In this document: in pieces, positions 1 through 5,048 of the stretch
Position numbering within the stretch: the stretch's first letter is position 1
Layout of the letters: each line of letters opens with the position of its first letter
NCBI GenBank assembly: GCA_003152255.1
Contig: PLZT01000463.1
Coordinates: 1-5,554, forward strand
Source of the DNA: Methylocystaceae bacterium
Lineage (GTDB): Bacteria; Pseudomonadota; Alphaproteobacteria; Rhizobiales; Beijerinckiaceae
Direction: 5' to 3'
DNA: 5,554 bases
Made by a program: the position numbers and the translations under genes
Notes under the pieces: model-generated
What the model saw: the letters and a program-made list of their open reading frames with translations, nothing else
Told to the model about the DNA's origin: nothing
Databases searched by the model: none

Positions 1-192
1 CAACGTCAATGCCTACCATAGCCGGCTGAAGGAATGGCTGTGTCGCTTCCACGGTGTCGCCACAAAAAATCTCCCGAACTATCTCGGATGGCGCCGCACC
101 CTCGAGGCGCTGGGACAGAACGTCACGTCTACCGCCATGATCCTCGGGGCGATCGGAATGGGACCATATCAACAAGCAAGGCTATAAGAGCC
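1..192 (+). mobile_element. 3' end of an IS1595-family (ISXO2-like) insertion sequence
   Basis: The window opens inside the transposase of an IS1595-type element, and the probable element end lies just past the transposase stop. GGCTATAAGAGCC at 180-192 spans the stop codon and is an imperfect palindrome with GGCT/AGCC arms, which would suit the tip of the right terminal inverted repeat. Host-like J-domain coding sequence begins immediately after it. The left end lies outside the window, so neither the inverted-repeat pair nor the target duplication can be verified. The exact boundary at 192 is inferred and could be off by several bases. Confidence 0.7.
2..187 (+). CDS. IS1595-family transposase, C-terminal 61 residues (5' end outside window)
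   Basis: The frame starting at base 2 reads without a stop to TAA at 185-187. It begins [10 protein letters not shown] and continues through [18 protein letters not shown], the recognisable C-terminal block of the ISXO2-like DDE domain in IS1595 transposases. The family has a DD(N/E)K catalytic set. Asn3 and Lys10 of the visible fragment have the seven-residue spacing expected of the last two catalytic positions, so I read this as a DDNK-type enzyme. The two catalytic aspartates lie upstream, off the window. The protein would cut and join the ends of its own element. The visible part shows no frameshift or internal stop, so the element may be intact, but that cannot be judged from its tail. 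The stop lies inside the presumed terminal repeat. Confidence 0.8.
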   Translation, partial: NVNAYHSRLKEWLCRFHGVATKNLPNYLGWRRTLEALGQNVTSTAMILGAIGMGPYQQARL

Positions 193-289
193 AACAAAAA
201 TGAAGCGCGCCCACCCCGATCACGGCGGCTCGGTCGCCCGCGCCGCCGCGCTCAACCAGGCGCGCGACCTGCTGTTGCCGCATGGATGA
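193..289 (+). pseudogene. 3' remnant of a J-domain (DnaJ-like) protein, truncated at its 5' side by the IS
   Basis: In the frame with ATG at 200-202 and TGA at 287-289, the sequence encodes MKRAHPDHGGS followed by ARAAALNQARDLLLPHG. This matches the second half of a J-domain: the basic end of helix II, the invariant HPD tripeptide (residues 5-7 from the ATG), a glycine-rich turn, then helix III with an ALN.ARD.LL pattern. The protein stops right after the J-domain, as in small membrane-anchored or C-terminal J-domain co-chaperones (Pam18/Tim14-like or DjlA-like types). Helix I, most of helix II and all upstream sequence are missing, replaced by the IS end. The same frame upstream meets the transposase stop at 185-187, so no fusion is made. 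A 29-residue peptide from the ATG is possible on paper, but it would lack half the domain and has no convincing ribosome binding site. I treat it as a broken gene. Confidence 0.7.
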
Positions 290-413
290 AGTTGGCGGAG
301 CCGAACCCTTCCGGATAAATTGATCTCGCCTTAGGCGTCCGCCCGCTTATATTGGATGGGTAGCGTGATCCGCCCCGGCTTGAAGGCCGCGCGGGCGTGG
401 TGCGATCCCATTC

Positions 414-417
414 GGAG
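414..417 (+). promoter_or_regulatory. Ribosome binding site of the M48 protease gene
   Basis: GGAG at 414-417 sits six bases before ATG 424. This supports that ATG as the start, rather than GTG 397 in the same frame, which has no purine-rich sequence at a suitable distance. Confidence 0.55.
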
Positions 418-423
418 TACTCG

Positions 424-1659
424 ATGACGCCCCTAGCTATGATGATCTGCGCCGCCATTGTTGTGTCCACGGCGCTCGGCGTTTACCTGCGGTTGCGCCA
501 AATGGCCTCCGTCACGCGTAACCGCGACGCCGCGCCGCGAGACTTCGCCAAGGAGGTGACGCTCGAGGAACACCGCCGGGCCGCCGACTACACGCTCGCG
601 AGGACGCGATTTTCGATTTTCGAAACGGTCTACGACGGAATTCTCTCGCTGCTTTGGCTGCTTTTCTGGCTGGCGCCGCTCTATAATCTGATCGCCCGGG
701 CGACGGCGCCCGGCCTGAACCGAAGCGTCGCCTTGTTCGTGGCCTTCGTGGCGCTCGCCGAATTGCTGGCGATGCCCCTGTCGCTCGCCGACACTTTTTG
801 GCTGGAGGCGCGTTTTGGCTTCAACCGCCAGAGCCTCGCCAGCTTCCTGGCCGACTGGCTCAAGGCCGGAGCCTTGCAACTGGCCATCGGCGCGCCGCTG
901 CTTTACGCGATGTTCGCGCTGCTTCATGCGGCGCCCGACTATTGGTGGCTATGCGCCTTCGTCGGCTTCATGGCCTTTATCGTCGCGATGATGGCGGTCT
1001 ATCCGACCTTCATCGCGCCATTGTTCAATAAATTCTCGCCGCTCCCCGAGGACGACTTGCGGCGGCGGCTGGAGGCCTTGCTGCAAAAATGCGGGTTCGA
1101 ATCGCGCGGGCTCTATGTGATGGACGCCTCGACGCGATCCGCGCGCGGCAACGCCTATTTCACCGGCTTCGGCAAGGCCAAGCGCATCGTGTTGTTCGAC
1201 ACGCTGCTCGCCAAGCATACGCCGGAGGAGATCGAATCGATTCTCGCCCATGAACTGGGCCATTTCAAATTCGGGCACATTCGCCAGATGCTGGCGATGG
1301 CGGCGGGCCTCGCTTTCGTCGGCTTCGCCGCGCTGCATTGGGCGCTGGGGCCGCAAGGGTTGTCGGTTGTCTTTTCGCTCCCGGCCGACCCCGGTCTGGC
1401 GTTGATTGTCGCGGTGCTCGCCAAGGACCCGCTGATGCATATTCTTTCGCCGCTGATCGCGTGGCGCTCGCGCCGCGCGGAGTTCGAGGCCGACGACTTC
1501 GCCAAGAAGATGGTGGGCAAGGAGCCGATGATCGCGGCGCTGACGCGGCTCACCCGCGACAATCTGGCGACGCTGACACCCGACCGGCTTTACGCGCTGT
1601 TCTACTATTCGCATCCGCCCGTCCCGGTCCGGGTTGCGCATCTGCGCGGCAAAGCGTAG
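424..1659 (+). CDS. M48 family membrane metalloprotease, Ste24/CAAX-protease type
   Basis: This 411-residue integral membrane zinc protease resembles the Ste24 (CAAX prenyl protease 1) branch of family M48. The first 200 residues form an M48 N-terminal-type membrane domain, with hydrophobic segments at about 4-22, 68-90, 100-122, 148-168 and 175-197. It ends in APLFNKF (198-204), a hallmark of Ste24-like proteins. The catalytic motif HELGH is at 276-280 (zinc ligands His276 and His280, catalytic Glu277). The second motif EFEAD is at 353-357 and supplies the third ligand, Glu353. Further hydrophobic stretches follow HELGH at about 288-306 and 325-346, and SHPP is at 396-399 near the C-terminus. 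All key residues are present and the length is normal, so it should be active. Bacteria do not usually carry farnesylated CAAX proteins, so the substrate is unknown; membrane-protein quality control is a guess by analogy with HtpX. The start is ATG 424. recJ follows 77 bp downstream on the same strand. Confidence 0.9.
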   Translation: MTPLAMMICAAIVVSTALGVYLRLRQMASVTRNRDAAPRDFAKEVTLEEHRRAADYTLARTRFSIFETVYDGILSLLWLLFWLAPLYNLIARATAPGLNRSVALFVAFVALAELLAMPLSLADTFWLEARFGFNRQSLASFLADWLKAGALQLAIGAPLLYAMFALLHAAPDYWWLCAFVGFMAFIVAMMAVYPTFIAPLFNKFSPLPEDDLRRRLEALLQKCGFESRGLYVMDASTRSARGNAYFTGFGKAKRIVLFDTLLAKHTPEEIESILAHELGHFKFGHIRQMLAMAAGLAFVGFAALHWALGPQGLSVVFSLPADPGLALIVAVLAKDPLMHILSPLIAWRSRRAEFEADDFAKKMVGKEPMIAALTRLTRDNLATLTPDRLYALFYYSHPPVPVRVAHLRGKA

Positions 1660-1736
1660 GGCTTTTCCCTCAACGCGCGCGCCGACACGCGATTTTGCGC
1701 GCTCTGTTTCGTTTTCGTTCCCCCACGAGCCGCCTC

Positions 1737-3530
1737 ATGTCCGATACCCGCGGCGACGCCTTTTTGGGCGTCGAATGCTCCTTGCTAGGCCGGCGTTGGC
1801 AAGCGCGCCTCGACGCCGCCGGAGAGGCCCGGGCGGCGGCGATCGCGCAGGCGAACGGGCTCGACGACATTCTCGCCCGAGTGCTGGCGGGCAGGGGGGT
1901 CGGGGCTTCCGACGCGCCAGCCTATCTCAATCCGACGCTGCGCGAATTAATGCCGGAACCGCTGACGCTGCGCGACATGGACCGCGCCGTGGATCGTTTC
2001 GCCGAGGCGATCGAGGCCGGCGAACAAATCGCGATTTTCGGGGATTACGACGTGGACGGCGCCTGCTCGGCGGCCTTGCTGGCGCAATTTCTGACCGCCG
2101 CCGGCGCCCCGCCGCCCCATATTCATATCCCCGACCGAATTTTGGAGGGTTATGGCCCCAATATCGCGGCCATACGTGAATTGCACGCCCGAGGGGCTCG
2201 CTTGCTCGCGACGGTGGACTGCGGCACGACCAGCATCGAGGCGTTGGCGGAGGCCCGCGCGCTGGGGATCGAGACCATCGTGCTCGATCATCACCAGGCG
2301 CCGGAAATCCTGCCGCCGGCGATCGTCGTCAATCCCAACCGTCAGGACGACCTTTCGGGGCAGGGGCGGCTTTGCGCGGCGGGCGTGGTCTTTTTGACCG
2401 TGGCGGCGCTGAACCGCGAACTGCGGCTGCGCGGGCATTGGACGCGGTCGCGGCCGGAGCCGGACCTTTTGGCCGGGCTCGATCTCGTCGCTCTGGCGAC
2501 GGTCGCCGATGTCGCCTCTCTCACGGGGTTCAACCGCGCCCTGGTGGTCAGGGGGCTGGCGGTCATGCGCCAGCGCGGACGAGCTGGGCTCGCGGCGCTC
2601 ATGGACGCCGCCCGCATGGATGGCCCTCCGAGGCACTATCACCTCGGCTTCGTGCTCGGCCCGCGCATAAACGCGGGCGGGCGGATCGGCGACGCGGGGC
2701 TCGGCGCGCGCTTGCTGATGCTCGACGACAAGATCGAGGCGGCGAGGATCGCTCGGGAATTGGACCGCCTCAACACCGAAAGACAGGCAATCGAAAAAGT
2801 CACGCTTGAGTTTGCCGAGGCGGCGGCGGAGCTGGAATTTCGTCGCTCCAACAAGCTCAACTGCCTCGTCGTGGGCAGCGAGGATTGGCATCCTGGCGTG
2901 GTCGGCTTGATCGCCTCAAGGTTAAAGGAAAAGTTTAAGATTCCCAGCTTCGCCATTGCTTTTAATAAAGAATTTGGAACAGGTTCAGGTAGAAGTTTAA
3001 GTGGCGTAGATCTCGGCGGCGCGGTTCGGCGGGGTCTTGACGCCGGCGTGGCGGTCAAGGGCGGCGGCCACGCCATGGCCGCCGGCGTGACGCTCGCTCG
3101 CGACGGTCTGGACGCCTTTCGCGATTTCATGAATCTGACTCTGGAACGGGAAGTCGAGGCCGGGCGCCGGGACGACGTTTTGCGCATCGACGCCGCGATC
3201 ACCGTGCGCGGAGCCTCGAAGGAGTTCGCGCGAGAGGTTGGATTGGCTGGACCGTTCGGGCAGGGGAATAGCGAACCTGTTTTTGCGATGCCAGCCCTAA
3301 TGGTGAGCTACGCCTCCGTGGTCGGCGCCCATCATGTGCGGGCGCGACTGCGCGCTGGCGACGGGGTGGAGATGGACGCGATCTGCTTTCGCGCGCTCGA
3401 ATCTTCACTTGGCGAGGCCCTGCTGCGCGGACGCGGCCAGAGCTTTCATGTGGCGGCGCGCGTGTCATTGGGCTCGTTTCGGGGCAATGAAAAGCTCGAC
3501 GCGCAGATCGTGGACCTCGCTCCTTCATAA
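1737..3530 (+). CDS. recJ: Single-stranded-DNA-specific 5'-3' exonuclease RecJ
   Basis: This 597-residue protein has the full set of RecJ motifs in order. The DHH-domain motifs are FGDYDVDG at 101-108, VDCG at 160-163 and the name-giving DHH at 184-186. DLVALATVAD follows at 249-258 and PRINAGGRIGD starts at 309. HPGVVGLIASRLKEKF and GTGSGRS lie before the DHHA1 motif KGGGHAMAAG at 441-450, and GPFGQGN of the OB-fold region ends at 511. These aspartates and histidines bind the Mn/Mg ions that drive 5'-3' hydrolysis of single-stranded DNA. The enzyme acts in the cytoplasm in RecFOR recombination, mismatch repair and base-excision repair. I chose ATG 1737 because the protein then starts with the family-like MSDTRGDAFLGVE; the frame stays open back to 1338, but that part is antisense-like noise over the M48 gene. 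The ribosome binding site is weak (CGAG at 1726-1729). Codons at 2922-3008 are unusually A/T-ending. The coding sequence is otherwise intact. Confidence 0.96.
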   Translation: MSDTRGDAFLGVECSLLGRRWQARLDAAGEARAAAIAQANGLDDILARVLAGRGVGASDAPAYLNPTLRELMPEPLTLRDMDRAVDRFAEAIEAGEQIAIFGDYDVDGACSAALLAQFLTAAGAPPPHIHIPDRILEGYGPNIAAIRELHARGARLLATVDCGTTSIEALAEARALGIETIVLDHHQAPEILPPAIVVNPNRQDDLSGQGRLCAAGVVFLTVAALNRELRLRGHWTRSRPEPDLLAGLDLVALATVADVASLTGFNRALVVRGLAVMRQRGRAGLAALMDAARMDGPPRHYHLGFVLGPRINAGGRIGDAGLGARLLMLDDKIEAARIARELDRLNTERQAIEKVTLEFAEAAAELEFRRSNKLNCLVVGSEDWHPGVVGLIASRLKEKFKIPSFAIAFNKEFGTGSGRSLSGVDLGGAVRRGLDAGVAVKGGGHAMAAGVTLARDGLDAFRDFMNLTLEREVEAGRRDDVLRIDAAITVRGASKEFAREVGLAGPFGQGNSEPVFAMPALMVSYASVVGAHHVRARLRAGDGVEMDAICFRALESSLGEALLRGRGQSFHVAARVSLGSFRGNEKLDAQIVDLAPS

Positions 3531-3536
3531 GCGCGA

Positions 3537-3558
3537 GCCGCCGCCAAAGGGCGACGGC
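3537..3558 (+). terminator. GC-rich hairpin after recJ, weak terminator candidate
   Basis: GCCGCCGCC at 3537-3545 can pair with GGCGACGGC at 3550-3558 across a four-base loop (AAAG). The stem has eight pairs and one C-A mismatch. It begins seven bases past the recJ stop, where a terminator would be expected. No T-run follows it, so it may only be a 3'-end stabilising hairpin or chance pairing in GC-rich DNA. Confidence 0.25.
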
Positions 3559-3577
3559 GCGCTCCGTAACGCCCGAC

Positions 3578-3593
3578 ATTAACAGCCGTTAAT
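3578..3593. promoter_or_regulatory. Palindromic TTAA dyad, possible operator
   Basis: ATTAAC-AGCC-GTTAAT is a perfect 6-bp inverted repeat with a 4-bp centre, in non-coding DNA otherwise rich in G and C. The two TTAA cores are separated by six bases. The alphaproteobacterial cell-cycle regulator CtrA recognises TTAA pairs separated by seven, so this is close to that site but not canonical. A dimeric repressor site is an alternative. It lies 274 bp before the rlpA start. Confidence 0.3.
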
Positions 3594-3803
3594 CAATTCG
3601 GGGCCGTCTCGAGCCGAGGTCAACGCCCCGCCTTTTCACCAGGATTCGGCGCAAGGCACGGATTGGGCCGCATTTTCGTCGCAATCGCGAGGCTCTCTAG
3701 CCGCTTGACCTTGGCCCATCGTTCGGTTTGGGGGCTCGGGCAATGTTAACGTCGATGTAATGAAATTCAGACAGTCTGCGTGATTGCGCGCGGGCGGGGC
3801 TGC

Positions 3804-3838
3804 GGAAGCGCTTCTGGCTTGGCCGGGGCGGCGCTTCC
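3804..3838 (+). repeat. 8-bp inverted repeat in the rlpA leader
   Basis: GGAAGCGC at 3804-3811 and GCGCTTCC at 3831-3838 are exact reverse complements separated by 19 bases. The left arm also belongs to a self-complementary ten-mer, GAAGCGCTTC at 3805-3814, so two mutually exclusive foldings are possible. The right arm ends 16 bases before the ribosome binding site. In RNA this could form a stem-loop upstream of the translation start; in DNA it could be a protein-binding dyad. Confidence 0.4.
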
Positions 3839-3854
3839 AAGTGAACCCATTGGC

Positions 3855-3859
3855 AAGGA
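3855..3859 (+). promoter_or_regulatory. Ribosome binding site of rlpA
   Basis: AAGGA at 3855-3859 is a strong match to the anti-Shine-Dalgarno complement, seven bases before ATG 3867. It decides the start among several candidates in this frame (GTG 3780, ATG 3867, ATG 3888, ATG 3906). Confidence 0.65.
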
Positions 3860-3866
3860 CCGTGCG

Positions 3867-4880
3867 ATGCGATTGATTGGCGGCGGAATGCGTGTGTCGG
3901 AAATTATGACTTCCATCGATCCCTCGCGCATTTCGCCCGCGCCCGCTTTGCCGTTGAAAAAATCCGCCGCCCTGCTGGCGATGTTGGCTTGCGCCGGCTG
4001 CGCCGCCGCCCCACCGCCCGCGCAGCGCTATTCGAGCCGCGAGCAAGGCGCCATCGATCCCCGCTATGGCGTGCGTCCAAGCCCCCGCGTCGTCGCCGAT
4101 GGCGAGGAGGTCCCGCAAGGGGGCGGTCGCTATCAGGTCGGCAAGCCATATCAGATCGCCGGCAAGACCTATGTTCCGAACGAGAAGCCCTATGCGGTCG
4201 TGGGAGCGGCTTCCTGGTACGGCTCGGATTTCCATGGCCGCAAGACGGCCAATGGCGAAGTTTTCGACCGCGCTTCGCTCAGCGCCGCGCATCCGACCAT
4301 GCCGTTGCCGAGCTACGCCCGCGTCACCAATCTGCGCAATGCGCACTCCGTCATCGTGCGCGTCAACGATCGCGGCCCCTATCATGGCGGCAGGGTGATG
4401 GACGTTTCGGAGCGCGTCGCCGAGGCGCTGGATTTTCGCTCCACCGGCACCGCGCGCGTAAAGGTCGAGTGGGTGGGACGCGCCGAGCTTTCGGGCTCCG
4501 ACACCAATAAACTATTGGCGTCGCTGCGCACGGACGGTCAACCCGCCACGCTCGAAGGATTTGAGTCCCCCGTGATGGTCGCGGAGCGCGAGGCGCCAGT
4601 CCGGACCGCCTATAATGAGCCTGCGCGCCGCGAATTCGTCGATGGCGGGGACGGAGCCGCTCGTTCCTATGCGCCGGCGTCGGAAACGCAGGGCCGTTCC
4701 AGTCAGGACGACATGACCGCTCTGGTCAAGAGCGTCGACGGGGAAGCCGACAATACGGGCTCCACCTCAATGAGGGCGGGTTCGCGCTCGTCGCGGGCCG
4801 CCGCCCCGCTGCCGCCGACCCGGCCGTTCGATCTCGGCGGCGCGTCAAGTCAAAAGGGCGTCAAGGAGGCGTCGAATTAA
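3867..4880 (+). CDS. rlpA: Septal ring lytic transglycosylase RlpA, lipoprotein without SPOR domain
   Basis: This 337-residue protein has a lipoprotein-like N-terminus. A basic KK at 31-32 precedes a hydrophobic AALLAMLA run and two cysteines, Cys42 and Cys45, either of which could be the lipidated residue. The double-psi beta-barrel domain spans about 110-205 and starts with GAASWYG (SWY at 116-118). Glu131 (in NGEVFD), His142 (in SAAHP) and Asp168 (in VNDRGP) have the same 11- and 37-residue spacing as the functionally important Glu120, His131 and Asp157 of Pseudomonas aeruginosa RlpA, so an active enzyme is expected. That family cleaves glycan strands that lack stem peptides, at the division septum. 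The last 130 or so residues are low-complexity and probably disordered, ending in LPPTRPFDLGG. No SPOR domain follows, unlike E. coli RlpA; this short form is common in alphaproteobacteria as I recall. The start is ATG 3867 with AAGGA seven bases upstream. A peptidoglycan carboxypeptidase follows 168 bp downstream. Confidence 0.93.
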   Translation: MRLIGGGMRVSEIMTSIDPSRISPAPALPLKKSAALLAMLACAGCAAAPPPAQRYSSREQGAIDPRYGVRPSPRVVADGEEVPQGGGRYQVGKPYQIAGKTYVPNEKPYAVVGAASWYGSDFHGRKTANGEVFDRASLSAAHPTMPLPSYARVTNLRNAHSVIVRVNDRGPYHGGRVMDVSERVAEALDFRSTGTARVKVEWVGRAELSGSDTNKLLASLRTDGQPATLEGFESPVMVAEREAPVRTAYNEPARREFVDGGDGAARSYAPASETQGRSSQDDMTALVKSVDGEADNTGSTSMRAGSRSSRAAAPLPPTRPFDLGGASSQKGVKEASN

Positions 4881-5048
4881 AGCTTTTTTTCGAAGTTTCG
4901 CGGCCTGGCGTCTTTAATAATCGAGAGGAAAGGTTACTTTCGCGCATGGAGCCGGCCAAGGCGCGGATCGATTGCGTTCCGAGCGGCGGCGCGGCATTCT
5001 TCGTTCGTCGCGGCCGAAACCAAACCGGCGTCAAACGGAATCAAGCAC

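Larger units (their letters stand above)
3531..3866. other. 336-bp intergenic region between recJ and rlpA with several dyad symmetries
   Basis: No protein or RNA gene is recognisable here. From left to right it holds a GC-rich imperfect hairpin just after the recJ stop (3537-3558), a perfect TTAA-containing dyad (3578-3593), a TTAA-N7-GTAA arrangement (3746-3760), an 8-bp inverted repeat (3804-3811 with 3831-3838), and the rlpA ribosome binding site (3855-3859). A TTGACC hexamer at 3705-3710 could be a -35 element, but no good -10 follows at 16-18 bp. The length and the break in gene theme suggest that the rlpA promoter lies here. Confidence 0.6.

Noticed and set aside
320..353. TTGATC (320-325) and TATATT (348-353) as a promoter for the M48 gene
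   Set aside because: The spacing is 22 bases, well outside 16-18, and no better -35 is seen at the right distance from TATATT. The -10-like hexamer alone is not enough.
397..423. GTG 397 as the start of the M48 protease, adding nine residues
   Set aside because: It has no ribosome binding site at a suitable distance, whereas ATG 424 has GGAG six bases upstream and begins directly at the first membrane segment.
1094..1103. GGTTCGAATC, identical to a typical tRNA T-arm core
   Set aside because: It lies inside the M48 protease coding sequence (reading CGFESRG). No acceptor stem, anticodon arm or D-arm can be placed around it.
949..1641. Long open frames on the minus strand over the M48 gene, and similarly 1947-2891 over recJ
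   Set aside because: They have Arg/Gln/Glu-rich compositions typical of reverse-strand reading of GC-rich genes, match no family I recognise, and lie wholly over well-supported genes.
1338..1736. N-terminal extension of the recJ frame into the M48 gene
   Set aside because: The extension is arginine- and alanine-rich out-of-frame translation of the M48 gene. RecJ homology begins right after ATG 1737.
3780..3866. GTG 3780 as the rlpA start, adding 29 residues
   Set aside because: The added residues do not resemble a signal peptide and no binding site precedes the GTG. ATG 3867 has AAGGA at ideal spacing.
4884..4890. Run of seven T after rlpA as an intrinsic terminator
   Set aside because: No stable GC-rich hairpin precedes it. 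The only nearby stem, CGAA-GT-TTCG, is four pairs with too small a loop and comes after the T-run.
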